From Psococerastis gibbosa (taxonomy: Eukaryota; Arthropoda; Insecta; Psocodea; Psocidae): 64,000 nucleotides of DNA. Under the pieces are notes generated by a model. It had not been told where the DNA came from, ran no database searches, and was given only the letters and a program-made list of their open reading frames with translations. Shown here in pieces: positions 11,165 to 21,949 of the stretch (the first letter of the stretch is position 1; the number at the start of each line of letters is the position of its first letter). The stretch covers positions 13,254,874-13,318,873 of the forward strand of contig OZ020490.1 in assembly GCA_963971405.1 (NCBI GenBank), in the 5' to 3' direction. Both the position numbers and the translations under genes were made by a program.

Positions 11165-11290
11165 TAGTTTAGCCAACGCCCGTCTGTGGCAGTAGAGCCA
11201 TTTGACGCCGAGCCTCCCAGTATCTCTTTGTTAGATCAGCAAAATGCAGCCCTTTGGACAAGTCAATCCTGCCCTCCACGTGGTTTTGAA
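11165..11290 (-). pseudogene. LINE 3' end with TTAG-type tail
   Basis: The minus strand carries GCTCGGCGTCAAATGG, then GACGGGCGTTGGCT and a short (CTAAA)n-like tail. The same terminal block recurs at about 45.05, 47.50 and 52.53 kb; at 45 kb it ends a LINE C-terminal frame. Confidence 0.5.
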
Positions 11291-11299
11291 AAACCCCTA

Positions 11300-12165
11300 C
11301 AAATTACACAAATTACACATACAAAATGTATTTTCTGTGTAGCTAGAACAAAGTAACAGTTTCCTTCTTTTGTAGCCTAAAAGTAGTGAGTGATCTGAAG
11401 AACAAAAATAAAGTTTTTCATCTATAAAAATATTTTTTTTTTTCAGCCCACCTAGATAATTTGTTATTTCATCTGGCCCTCCCTTTAAAAAGTTTACCCA
11501 TGCTATACCAAGTTTTGTAGGTGTAGGCTTCTGGCCTACAAAATTACTGTCGGTAATTAAAATCTGCTGGAATGGGAATAATCTTGGAAATTACTTTTCA
11601 ACCATTTTCAACCAATTAAGATTTTCAATCTTCCAGCAATTCAAAGTTCCCCTTATTCCCCTGTACGTCTGTCTATAACTTTTTCCAGTTGTCTTCTTTG
11701 CAATGCTGAATTTTGAAATAATTTTTGCTGACAAGGAATTATTAATTTTGATAGGATAGTGGCGGATCCAGAGCCTGATTTGGGGCAGGACACAATTTGT
11801 CCAGAACAATGAATTGTTCTCGGCTAAACCAACCATTAGTACCGACCTCAAAAACATTATTTAACAATGGGTAAGGAGAGCCAACTATTCTGTGTTATAA
11901 TCACTGGAGGCATGGGTCCCATAGTCATCGAACAGTTAGGGTAGGACCCATCAAGGGAAGGGGACTATGAGGCCCATCATTGGGTTTCATCCCACATGAA
12001 ATAAACAGTCTCGGAATTCAGAAAGCGGATGTTGCCATACCATAGGAACAGTGGCGTATTTGCAAATGAGCAAGAGCCCAGAGGGGCAGATTTTAAAATG
12101 TGGCCAGAAGGGAAAATTGAAAAAAAAGTAGTTTTTGCTTTTGTTTTGGCGAGTAATAAATGGTT
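11300..12165. other. Unassigned stretch with two hAT-like ends
   Basis: AGTGGCGGATCCAG (about 11759) and CAGTGGCGTATTTGC (about 12050) resemble the outer ends of hAT elements. No matching opposite ends were found, so they are left as fragments. Confidence 0.35.
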
Positions 12166-12169
12166 GTTA

Positions 12170-12569
12170 AGAGTGTACAGCCCGTTGGAAAGTGGCAGCC
12201 CGAAATTTAATACTTTTTATATTTTATTTTATTAACTAAGCATGTTATTAAAGATTTAGCTCATCAAAGTTGTAGAAGACTACTTGATGCAACATATAAT
12301 AAGGTATTTTTAGTTTTCGAAATTACATTTTTTTTTATAAAATATATATACGATATATAAGATATACGTGAAAAGTTTTTTAGTTGTTTATAAAATATTT
12401 GCTTGTTTCTGAAAAAACGGCAATTTCGAAAATTAAAAATATCTTATAATGTGATGCATGAAGTAGTCTTCTACAACTTTGATGACTTTAATAACATGCT
12501 TAGTTAATTAAATAAAAAATAAAAAGTAATAAAGTTCGGGTTGCCAATTTCCTACGGGCTGCACACTCT
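12170..12569. mobile_element. Fold-back DNA element, AGAGTG ends, copy 3
   Basis: This 400-bp element has inverted arms of roughly 150 bp. Left AGAGTGTACAGCCCGTTGG is mirrored by AGAGTGTGCAGCCCGTAGG, and inside both arms lie AACTAAGCATGTTATTAAAG and TTGTAGAAGACTACTT. The flanking triplets are TTA and TGA. The single strand can fold over nearly its whole length. It is non-autonomous. Confidence 0.75.
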
Positions 12570-12631
12570 TGAAAACCTTGTTGCCAAATTCAATGGAGCG
12601 AGCGGTGCAGACCGGGGTGGACTGCATGGTA

Positions 12632-12832
12632 TAGTCCACGCAAAATGAGAAAAGTATGAACATGGAATGTTTTGATCCTGTGCAACACTGTAAAAATATT
12701 CTTTGCACAATTTTTGTTATGCCTTGCATCCAATGCAACAAGGTAACACAAAATGGTGCAAGGAATATTTTTACAGTGTTGCAAAGGATCAAAACATTCC
12801 ATGTCCATACTTTTCTCATTTTGCGTGGACTA
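12632..12832. mobile_element. TA-flanked fold-back MITE, copy 1
   Basis: This 201-bp element starts TAGTCCACGCAAAATGAGAA and ends with its inverted match TTTTGCGTGGACTA. The arms (about 90 bp each, sharing CATGGAATGTTTTGATCC) pair almost completely. TA dinucleotides flank both ends (12630-12631, 12833-12834), as in Tc1/mariner insertion. The second copy at 41261-41457 has the same ends. Apparent short proteins on both strands here are by-products of the palindrome. Confidence 0.8.
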
Positions 12833-12852
12833 TACCTACTAGGTACCCTGTT

Positions 12853-12960
12853 CCGATAGGATGGCACTTGGAGCACTTTGTTTATTCGAAAACTTAAACA
12901 TAAACGGAACACCGAGTTTATTCGATTTTTGTACGTGTTCCAAGTACCATCCTATCGTGG
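12853..12960. repeat. Imperfect inverted repeat
   Basis: GATAGGATGGCACTTGGAGC is mirrored about 75 bp later by TGTTCCAAGTACCATCCTAT. A further pair, TTTATTCGA, lies inside. It is probably another small fold-back element. Confidence 0.45.
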
Positions 12961-13094
12961 TTGAGTTATAAAAGAGTTCGGGGCCAACCGGCTCACCCCC
13001 TCGCCTTTGTAGGTACTGGATAGGGCAGCAAATCAGGTTTGACCCATGGGCTGCAAATTGGTAAATCCGCCACTAGATGGGAACCGAATATTTC

Positions 13095-13310
13095 AGAACC
13101 CAACAACCTTCTCCGAGAAGTTTCTGCAGCACTATCAGCATAGAATCGGAGTGGTCGGGGGGTCGGCAGCCCAATGTGGCCCCTCTGCTTGCCAGAAGAG
13201 GCCAAGAGGGTCCTGCAGACCATCTGGTCAATTGCCCTATCTATGTCCTACAAGCTGGAACGACCCTGGCACGGCCTGCACGGGATACTGAGAGGCATCA
13301 TAGAAATTAA
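13095..13310 (+). pseudogene. LINE C-terminal remnant (I/Jockey-like)
   Basis: The DNA TTTCTGCAGCACTATCAGC and the following GAATCGGAGTGG align with the plus-oriented image of the LINE tail at 45.05-45.25 kb. The frame reads FLQHYQHRIGVVG, then broken sequence with CLPEEAKRVLQTIWSIALSM in another frame. The cysteines expected in the terminal C--C...H...C motif are not kept. It is a decayed fragment. Confidence 0.35.
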
Positions 13311-13319
13311 ATTAACTAG

Positions 13320-13955
13320 AATTGCATGAGCCATATTAGCTATTAAGGGTACCCATTAACCATAAGCTAACTATAAGAGATAAATGCCAACAAGTCGTAA
13401 ACCTCGTTGGGTTAGCAAAGTGGATACTTTGACCCGGCCCCAACCTCTGTGCTTAGCTTGTGCAGGCCCATCACTCAGTGAAATTGCGTACCTATTTTGT
13501 GACGCCATATTGATAATTGTCTATAAACCCCCGATGGGAGGCATGGCGTCAATTGGCTGAACAGCCAAGAAAGAGCTTTGGCTGAAGTAAGAAGTAAGTT
13601 CTCGGCAACAAAATCAGAATTTGCCGTAGGTTTATGAATTCGCCAACCGACTCTTCTTTGATTAATTTTAAATAGGCACCATCTGTGACCAGCAGAGGAA
13701 GTTTTCCACGAGTACGTAAATAAGTAATTGGACCCGAGCTTTAGGACAAAATAAGAACCCGCCAAGCAGTTCTTGTTAGAAGCCGCAAAGCATGCTGTCT
13801 CTGGGGTCAGCACAAACTACAAAGTTTTACAGCTTTTAGGCCAAAGCTGCCCGCTGTGGGCAACTTATTCTCTTTCACAGTGAATTGTTTAATTTTCTTT
13901 TTGTCTTCTACAATACAATATTTTTGATTATTATCTGTGCCATGGGTGTCGTTTT
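13320..13955. other. Unassigned stretch
   Basis: A 112-codon open frame on the minus strand (13475-13813) shows no recognisable domain and no coding bias, so no gene is called. Confidence 0.4.
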
Positions 13956-13958
13956 TTT

Positions 13959-14092
13959 GAAATGAAATGAAATGAAATGAAATGAAATGAAATGAAATGA
14001 AATGAAATGAAATGAAATGAAATGAAATGAAATGAAATGAAATGAAATGAAATGAAATGAAATGAAATGAATAAATGAAATGAATGAATGAA
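13959..14092 (+). repeat. (GAAAT)n microsatellite
   Basis: About 22 uninterrupted GAAAT units are followed by degenerate AATGA variants. It may be the amplified tail of a retroposon, like the (AATTC)n tail at 6.95 kb. Confidence 0.95.
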
Positions 14093-14171
14093 AAACGTAT
14101 TTATTAGGCGAGCTTTAGCCCCCTAAGGGCTACTCTACCAGCTAACCATTTTTTGTTTGTTTTCCAACGCC

Positions 14172-14516
14172 TGCTCTCAGCATTTCTGCTTTAAGCAACC
14201 CTGTCAGTCTGTTAGGGGGTGTGAGTCTCTTTATTAACTTGAGGCATCCTACAGGCAGACTCCTTCACATCGGGGAGAAAGGGAGTTGACTGACAGAGTG
14301 GACCTCCTGATTATAGTGGATTCCGAACCACTTGGGAAACTTAGTGAAGTCACACGATTAATTCGGAGGTGACCAGGACTCGACGCGCACGTAGACTGAC
14401 TGGTATAGTCTCAACACGTTATCATTTCCCACCATGTTCCTCTGCCAACGTTGTGCACACTATCAAGTTTGCTGCAGTTTGGAACATGCTCTGCTCTAAT
14501 GGATTCAACATGGTAT
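14172..14516 (-). repeat. Dispersed repeat C, near-complete copy
   Basis: It matches the reverse complement of 22577-22905: CAGCATTTCTGCTTTAAGCA at one end, GGATTCAACATGGTA at the other, with GACCTCCTGATTATAGT-like and ACTGACTGGTATAGTCTCA blocks between. No protein is seen. Confidence 0.7.
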
Positions 14517-14911
14517 GGACATACATGATACAGTAAGCAGAAGCGTTTGTCAGTAATGTCGTCAAGCAAAATTAAATTGTATAGCCTAATAAGCAGTTGC
14601 TTTGGTGCTTATTACAGTTGAGAAGTACCGGTTCTTTTAAAGTGAGAAACAGATACCGCATTCCAGGAGGCACATCCTAACCTTTAACTTGAAAAAAAAA
14701 GAACTACTACCAACTTTTTATTAAATTGGGAAACAAACTTAAGTTTTCCCACTAGGCGATGCCTGTTTTAACGCCTTGTTTTATTACAAAATGAACGCAA
14801 AAACATATGCTGCCTCACTTTAGCTTTCCTTTGAAGTACAAATGGCGATCCGCATAGAGAACTTGTAGGGAGTGGGCTACTTTAGGGTATTTTTTAATTA
14901 TTTTATTTTTA

Positions 14912-15145
14912 TTATTTAATTAATCTTCTTCTTCTTCTTCTTATGCCTGGATGAGCTTTGGCCTGCTCGACAACGCTCCTCCAGTCATCTCGGTTTTGTA
15001 CAACGCTCCACCATCTACGGACTCCCAACTCGCGAAGGTCAGTTTCAAACTCATCCTTCCAGCGTTTTCGAGGGCGTCCGGCCAGTCGTCTTCCTGTCAT
15101 GCTTGCTTTGTACCCACAGATTTTTCGGCATGCGGTCGCCTGACG
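14912..15145 (-). pseudogene. RTE-like LINE tail with (GAA)n 3' end
   Basis: The minus-strand frame gives GRRLAGRPRKRWKDEFETDL, then LRELGVRRWW, QNRDDWRSVVEQAKAHPG. This is the basic C-terminal extension (GRPR-RW...DL...W...DR--WR) found after the reverse transcriptase of RTE-type LINEs. Immediately downstream is a run of GAA units (TTC on the plus strand, 14928-14941), which acts as the element's 3' tail. Only the last 70-80 codons remain. Other copies of the same tail lie near 24.9, 28.8, 47.9 and 53.3 kb, each next to a GAA run. Confidence 0.75.
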
Positions 15146-15269
15146 TTTTTACATTTAATTAATCTTATTCCGCTTTAATACCCGTAAGGAAATTTGCATT
15201 AATTGGGGTTTACACCGGATGATTATTCATTATATTGCAATATTATATGGTATATATAACACTGACATT

Positions 15270-15336
15270 AAATTATCCAGCGGTTAAGATGACGCCCCGA
15301 TTAGGCGTAGATCGTGGGTTCGAATCCCACCAAGCC
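15270..15336 (+). pseudogene. tRNA-like sequence, probably tRNA pseudogene or SINE head
   Basis: A perfect T-arm (GTGGG TTCGAAT CCCAC) and a perfect anticodon stem (ACGCC/GGCGT) with loop CCGATTA (GAT, isoleucine, if read as an anticodon) are present. A D-arm-like CCAGCGGTTAAGATG precedes them. The 3' acceptor side CAAGCCC has no GGGCTTG partner upstream, and position 33 is C instead of T. It is therefore unlikely to be a working tRNA gene. Confidence 0.5.
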
Positions 15337-15344
15337 CAGTTTTT

Positions 15345-16255
15345 CTATATCCTCTAATTTTGGTTAGGATGATTATTCCCGGGTAAGCTATTTTTTTATG
15401 TTTGTGCTACGGCTGTAGGTCTTTTTCATTTCCTTTTTAGTTTTCGTGGTAGTCTATTTCTTAGCTTCTCCTATCGCGTGACCCGTCAACCTCACTAACT
15501 TGTCATACGTATATACTTGTCATTTAAGTCAATATCTGAGCTTTCGTCAGTAACCTTTAAAGGTTGATCCACTGATTTCTTTACGAATATTGATTTTATT
15601 CCCTGACAACCAAGTTTTCCTCCTACCGGTGGGAGGAAGGTAGCTACCAATTTGGGATTTGGAAGCACCCAGGATATTGCTTCCTAGCTTTTATATCGTT
15701 TCTTGAACATTAAAGTAGGCCTAACCGATTTTTACATGAACTAATCCACCAATTACCAATTAAAAGAATAATAATTTAATCACCTTGTGTAATGTAAATT
15801 TCAAACGTTTATTCGGGAATTTAAAATATTTGAATAGATTTTTCTGTTGCCATTTCTTAATATCATTTGGCGTTTGTTGGTAGCTCGTATTGTGTGCTTT
15901 TTCGTCCAAACTACGACTGGAGATGAATTTAATTGTTTGTGGATTGCAAATAGTTATGGGTTATGTGAAAAATTATGGTGAGTCATATTTGTTTGTTTGT
16001 TTGTTTTCAATACGCTAACTTACTTGCTTATAAATGAGTTATTGAATATTGAATTAGCTTATGACTGAATATTATTAAGACTTATTTAATAGTGAACGGA
16101 AACCATGAAATACACAGTATTTAGCTTACCAACAAATTCCCGAGACAGCAATGGCAAATATCACTTGAAGGGATTGTGGCAGGATATCTGTAAAAAAAGA
16201 AATAGAAAATATTGAATTAATTTATAATGTCATTATATTGCACTATTTTTGCCCA
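15345..16255. other. Unassigned AT-rich stretch
   Basis: No gene or shared repeat was recognised. There is a short (GTTT)n run at about 15989-16008. Confidence 0.45.
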
Positions 16256-16256
16256 A

Positions 16257-16715
16257 TTACACAATTTTAAACTCAGAGCAATGAGGTGGATGTTTTTTAG
16301 CTAGCTTGAAGTATGATTTTAAACTGGCTACTGACGATTTCCCACCATCTTTGCCGATCCTCAGCAGCCGCTGTCCAATCTGCTGCCTCGACGCCAACTC
16401 GAAGGAGGTCCTCCTGGAACTGGTCAGCCCATCTTCGCCTTGGTCTTCCTCTTGGTCTTCTTCCGCGGGGGATTGCTTCCCACACGGCCTTTGGGGGTCT
16501 GTGGTCCGGCATCCGGTGCACATGTCCTATTCATTGTAGCCTTTTTGCTCTAAGATCGTCAATGACGCCGAGGGCATTGTAGTGCCGATGGATTTCGGCG
16601 TTGCATCGGATTCGCCAGACTCCACTGATGACTGAACCTCCAAAGATCCTGCGGAGCATTTTATTTTCGAAGAACGAAAGCATTCTCCGGTCCCGATCAG
16701 TCAACCCTTGTAGGT
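16257..16715 (-). pseudogene. RTE-like LINE C-terminal fragment
   Basis: Reading from the right, the minus strand encodes TDRDR, FFENKMLRRIFGG, RIRCNAEIHRHYNALGVIDD and LRAKRLQ. It then reads HRMPDHRPPKAVWEAIPRG, GRPRRRWADQFQEDLLRVGV and AEDRQRWWEIVSSQFK, ending at a stop near 16297. This is the RT thumb and basic tail of an RTE-type LINE and the best preserved of its family here (a broken copy starts the window). It has an internal stop after LQ and lacks the RT palm and endonuclease, so it is 5'-truncated and inactive. Confidence 0.8.
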
Positions 16716-16719
16716 CTTA

Positions 16720-17660
16720 ATAATAATTTAATTTGCTGACAATTTGCAGACGTCAACATAAAGGGCAACAAGAGGTGCCTTTTTCGTTTTCAGGGCCAAC
16801 AACAATCATATATAATGCTTTGCTCAGCAACACAAGGCTCCTGTAGGGGGCATATAGGGTTGAGCATGACGGTTAAACCGTGATTGAAATTTGTTGACAC
16901 ATATTTACTTACTAGAAAATTATGTCCCAGGGTGCTTTTTAGCCTCCCTGGAGCTTTGACGCCTGAGGCGTCTGCCTCCCCAACACACAGGACCACACTC
17001 CCAGCAAACTTACACAGTTTTGGCCCCCACTTAACAACTACGCTCCAGAGTTGATGTAAAATGTAGTACGTTAAACGCCAGTTTTAATTACATGTGACTT
17101 GTTCGGGCGAGGTTCACTTAGCATTTATGCCCTCGTTTTAGTCGAGCGACCTGGCTCCTCTCGCACCCCATTGCACGACATGAGAGTATTTTGTAATTTA
17201 TTTATGAAAGCAGAGGAAATTGAGTTTACTTTTTAAAATATCTCAGCTCAAACTGTATTGCAAGGCGTCGTTTTTAGCACTATTATATTTACTTTGACAA
17301 AGTTTCCTTTAGATACAGTAGATTTTGCTGGCTTGGACGGGTGTGTCGAAATTATGAATATTTTAATGATCGGACATCTTTTGATTTTGCTGAACTAGTT
17401 TTGGGCTTTAATATAGTTACGTCCTTGCCAACTGTCCATGCTGACAGTGAAATTTTGGGTATCTTTTTTAAAAACGAAATTATCGCCTTAGGGTATTTAA
17501 CTATACCGAGTATAGAAGTGGCGGATTTGCATTGATTATTTTGGTGTACGAATAATTTCAGTATAAGGCACAGAAACAAAACTCTGATAGGTACATTAAT
17601 TATTATGCCTCACATATTATATAATCATTTCTATCACTTCTGTCGTCTTCTTTATATGCC
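16720..17660. other. Unassigned stretch
   Basis: A 64-codon open frame at 17341-17535 has mixed composition but no recognisable motif, acceptor or partner exon. Nothing else could be supported. Confidence 0.4.
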
Positions 17661-17664
17661 TGTT

Positions 17665-17870
17665 CTATCGAAGATTGGCGATCATTATGGCAATTTGGAC
17701 CTTAGAGACTGCTGCTCTGAAAAGGGAAGTCATGCTCCTGGCAAACCACTCTCTTGGGCTTTTCAACCAGGATGTTCTTCTCCTGGCGGGAATTCCTTAC
17801 ATCTTCCCTTATTGGAATACTACTTGCAGGAGGTGGTATTTTCTGTTCCTCCTCACATGACGGAATCTCT
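17665..17870 (-). pseudogene. LINE C-terminal tail, SWLK type
   Basis: The minus strand encodes ARRRTSWLKSPREWFARSM, then TSLFRAAVSKVQIAIMIANL, R and a TAG stop at 17665-17667. This W-L-K...R-A-A-V-S-K...I-A-N-L-R ending is a common terminus of insect RTE-type LINE reverse transcriptases (family knowledge; the species is not implied). A stop lies upstream in the same frame, so only about 45 codons are clean. Decayed relatives lie at 37.15-37.33 kb (plus) and 37.93-38.12 kb (minus). Confidence 0.65.
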
Positions 17871-17874
17871 GAGA

Positions 17875-18740
17875 TGAGATGAGATATCTCCAGGAAATTT
17901 GTCTGTATATCCATATTTAAAATGTACTGATTCTGTTCACCATTGTTTCTGTCAACGTCTATCGCCATGGTGGCGTAAACAAGCCCCTTTTTATGGTGAA
18001 ATGTATACTCTTCAATAATAATTAAAGCAATAATTAATTAAGTAAACCCAATCATTGTCAATGGTCTCAAGAGTCTTAAAGAGGGCGAATTAGTCTCGGG
18101 GGAAATGAAATGAAAAACTATCGTGTACACGTTTTTGGAATTTAAACTACCCGTACCGCAATAGACAGTCTATTTTAAAGAAATCTACCCAAAACTTATT
18201 TTCGTGAGAGACTTTCCGAAAATGACACGGCAATGTCATACAAACTCAGTAGGAATTTCCATATTAAATTTATTTCTGTGAAATTGCACGCCTTGGCAAA
18301 ACATTCTCACGTCATAATAAGAAACATGAAAAAAGTAGGAAGGGTTGGACGCCCATTGAAAAGTTTCCCCTTCTTTTTTAATAACTACGTTCCTTAACAC
18401 CCAACTTCACCCTAAAACTTTCCCCCGTATAATGCATTGTTAACTCCCCACTAACTACCCCTGTTTACTGAAGCTTTCCCGTTCGTGATGTTTTGAAATG
18501 CCTTTAATGAACATTTCTTCCCTGCGAGTTTTTCTACTTTTATATGCTGTGGTTCTCCTGTGCAAACAAAGCTCTAATTCACAGGTAGACTCGTACACTT
18601 ATCATGTGTAATAACTAGAAGGGTATACTCACAATGTTGGTGTTAAATAGTTATCCCCAGTTAAGTGTGTGAAGTCGAATCAAGGTACGGTAACAGTAGT
18701 GGAAACGGAAAACTAAGCTAACGAGAGTGTAACCTTCTTC
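17875..18740. other. Unassigned stretch
   Basis: Low-complexity AT-rich sequence with no supported feature. Confidence 0.45.
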
Positions 18741-18744
18741 TTCT

Positions 18745-19170
18745 GAAATTTAAATCTATCGATTGGCTCGCAGTGAATGTTTTAATCTCCTTGCCCACGC
18801 TTATCTATCTTTTTGTTCAAGGTCGCATCCTAAGTCCTTCATGACATCATCTAGGTACTCACTCCTCCGCCGTACTCATGGATTGGCGCCTTCGACCATA
18901 CCCTCAAAGATGTTCCTGAGGAGTCCTTCATGTCTCAAAATTTGCCTCTTCTTATTGATGGGGCAGGAATAATATATATATTTTCGTTTATTCTAAAGAG
19001 AACGTCTTCGTTAGTTATAATGTGGTCTCTCCATGACATTTTCGAGCTTCCTCCATTGCACCACATCTCAAAGGCAAAAGCTATTTTTTTTTCTGTTCAT
19101 AAATGCACCATGTTTAACTTCCATACAAGAGCACACTTCACACTAGAGTTTTGAGAAGTCTTTTTCTTAC
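18745..19170 (-). pseudogene. LINE reverse transcriptase C-terminal fragment, frameshifted
   Basis: Two minus-strand frames together spell the end of an RTE-type reverse transcriptase. The first gives SKMSWRDHITNEDVLFRINE. The second, after a frameshift near 18955, gives LRHEGLLRNIFEGMVEG and then RRRSEYLDDVMKDLG. The W-R-D--TN-DVL and LRHEGLL--I-EG-VEG blocks are hallmarks of the region between the RT thumb and the terminal basic tail. There is at least one in-frame stop. A short AGAAGAAGG tail follows on the minus strand. Inactive. Confidence 0.7.
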
Positions 19171-19174
19171 ATCC

Positions 19175-20470
19175 AGTTCGGTGTTATAAGATTAGAATAT
19201 CTTTGCCTTTTTGCTAGCTAGAAGTACGATATTTGGTAACCATGGTGAATCTGCAACTCATTAGTACATTTATGAGGTCCCCTCAAGGTGTGTGGTAACT
19301 TGGATAACATCTAACTCGATAACTCGATAGCTAAAAAATTCTAAATACCCTTTATTAAGTGATAAGTAAGGAAAATGTTCACGATTATTGAGACCCGTGA
19401 AGATAGCAGTATATTGGGTGCAAAGTGTTCAGACTGATCGTTCTGCAATTTACTGCAGATCAAGATAACCAACAAGAAGGGGTGTGTTTTCAGAAGCTTT
19501 CCAGCAGGTAACTATTGATAACACCCTTTTTATTGTAACCTTATATAATTTGAGAGAAACTTAGAAAATCGTTGTAAAATACAATAATATAAAAATGTCA
19601 TCACCACACGCTGCAGAAAAACCTTTCCGATTTACAGCTACAGTAGGTAGGTACTTTCAGCATGAAATGTTTAAAAATAATATTTTCTAACAAAGTGTCA
19701 TTCAATTGTCAGTACGGATCCGTTCCGTTTTGAAAACGTTTGCAGATGTAATGGAAAAATCAGAAGCTCTTTTCCACAAAACTGCTGAAAATGTGATGTG
19801 AAATGAAATATTGATAGTTTGAAGTGGTTTCCTCCTGATTTGAAATAAACATATTTAATTTTTAACTTATTGAGTTTTTAATGCATCTTCCCAGTCTTCT
19901 TTCCTATTGTCTGGAAAAAGACTGACATAATGTACAGGGTTTTTCTTATTTTATTTATTACCTCTTATTTATTTTCTTTCTTAAAATGTATCCGTTGTGG
20001 GCACAGGCGCTGTAAATTTCTGTGAATTATTGCACGGGCCCACTGGTTAAAGCCCGCACAGTAAAGGCAGATATTTGATACGAGATACATGCAGCATTTT
20101 TTTGTAAAAAGGGAGCTGATGTTGATGTATTCGTGAATTTTGATTAAGCAAGGGGTTTATTAATTCATGCTTAAAGCTGTTAGATGTACCTTCTTCACTG
20201 TAATGATGTTATCAAATTTGCAAGTTACCATACTGTATAATATTAAAGTCGATTTTCCTAACTTAGTCGTAAAAAAACTCATTCAAGCGTATCGCTGTAA
20301 AAGCATAGAAAGAACTTGGGGTAAATATCCCCTGGGCCAAATCAACGAGTAAGGAGCTTCTCTCTCCTTTCCATAGCAAAACATAACAGCTTACAAAAAC
20401 AGATAAAGATAATAGTAAACAAGGCGCTATCGTTGTTTTCTACGATGGTGGCTGCATTATTATTATAACT
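19175..20470. other. Unassigned stretch
   Basis: No gene was recognised. A TTCAACTATC-type low-complexity background is all that is visible. Confidence 0.4.
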
Positions 20471-20473
20471 TAA

Positions 20474-20857
20474 GGCGCCCATTCCACCGACCGGCTAGGG
20501 CTATTTACAAAAACGGTGACGTGGTAGCAGACATTCAAGACTTAAGTAGCGTTTCCACCGACCTCGCATTGCAGAATGCAAATGACATTGACGGAAATTA
20601 GAATTTTTCTTTTTATAGAAATCTATTAAAATGTTTGTACTTAGCATATCCCATGACGCCATTTTTTAATTTTAGTTTGTTTGTTTGTGATTTTACTGTA
20701 TGATCATTGATCAATTTTAGCTATGGCATAGAGGAAAATAAACATTTCCGTCAATTCTGCAATGCGAGGTCGGTGGAAACCCCGCCTAAGTCTTGAATGT
20801 CTGCTACCACGTCACTGTTTTTGTAAATAGCCCTAGCCGGTCGGTGGAATGGGCCCC
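20474..20857. mobile_element. Composite nested MITE, copy 1
   Basis: A 384-bp element is flanked by TAA on both sides (20471-20473, 20858-20860). Its outer arms, 20474-20544 and 20787-20857, are both 71 bp and are inverted repeats matching at 69 of 71 positions. Between them lies an inner fold-back, 20545-20786, with its own inverted ends (CCACCGACCTCGCATTGCAG and its mirror). It is flanked by TTA on the left and TAA on the right, exactly at the outer palindrome's centre. The layout is the same at 41798-42191. Three-base A/T duplications and GGC-type ends fit PIF/Harbinger; no transposase is present. Confidence 0.85.
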
Positions 20858-21118
20858 TAAGCACCAGTTGTGCTCTTCTTCCACCAACGGTATAGCCTAA
20901 GTACCTTCATACGGTATTTACACTCTGTATGGGCTTAGTAAAATATCAGTATATCAGCAGTTTAGATTTCACATGCGATGGCAATATTACTGCAACAGTA
21001 GCCCTACTGGGTAAATTGTAAGCGTGGGTCGAAAAACCATATGGAAAATAAATACAACTTTCTTTCGCTCATTTCTATTTTTCTTTTAATATGGCAATTT
21101 TAGATTAACTTAAAATCA

Positions 21119-21195
21119 GGATTATGATTAAATTATTGTAAATAAACCTCAAGATGTCACATGACGGTATTAATAGCATTTAACTTATCAGCGGC
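21119..21195. repeat. Fragment related to repeat at 2.54-2.62 kb
   Basis: Shares TATTGTAAATAAACC, TGTCAC-TGACG-TATTA and GCATTTAACTTATCAGC with 2.55-2.62 kb. Confidence 0.5.
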
Positions 21196-21199
21196 CCGA

Positions 21200-21945
21200 T
21201 CATGGCGATTATAATACCGGGGTTAATATAATATAATATAAAATAATATAATATATAAGAAAGAAAAGAAATTATTTAAACCATATAAAGTACAGTATAA
21301 TAAATAAAACTTTCCCATCCTACAGCATTCAACTGGTTTATCGTGGTGGTACGAATAAATATTTAAAAAAAATTCGCCTTTATGCAAAATCTTTGCTGAC
21401 AAGAATTATCTAATCTAAAAGAAGAAGAATTATGTATATTTAACACAATAATTGATTCTCCCAGTTTACCATGGGAAATATGATTACCCCTACAGACAAA
21501 AGCTTCATTTCTCACAATTATTCATGTGAAAGCACCGTTTGCCTACCGGCTACCATAGATTAATAGGGAAACAACCATTGTAATCAAATACAATTCAGGA
21601 GAGCTCAATTTATATGATGTAATATCTGTATTATATTTACTGTACAAAATCAATGGTCAATTACTAACTCTTATTTGTTGTGGCATTGTTGGGACTTCAG
21701 TTATCCACACTGCGTGTGATGGGTAATTAATGGAAATGTTATTTCCCATTTCTAATGTACAGTACATTTTAAAGAGGGAAATGAGCTATTTTAGATATAC
21801 AATTATGTACATTTCGATTGACGGTAACTAGACTTACGTAATTGCAATTTAACATTTCATAATAGAGCATTCAGTATAAAAGGTCTGTACTGGGCATGTT
21901 TCTTAATATGATATCCGCACACGGGCAAATACCAATGTATTCGCT
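21200..21945. other. Unassigned AT-rich stretch
   Basis: It contains an (AATAT)n-like run at 21224-21258. No gene was recognised. Confidence 0.45.
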
Positions 21946-21949
21946 TTTG

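Noticed and set aside
12508..12912. 134-codon frame and mirrored shorter frames on the opposite strand
   Set aside because: They lie across a palindromic MITE, which yields similar peptides on both strands; no domain.
13475..13813. 112-codon open frame on the minus strand
   Set aside because: No recognisable domain, start context or codon bias; not distinguishable from chance in open DNA.
15270..15336. Functional tRNA-Ile gene
   Set aside because: The acceptor stem does not pair and position 33 is C, so it is listed only as a tRNA-like remnant.
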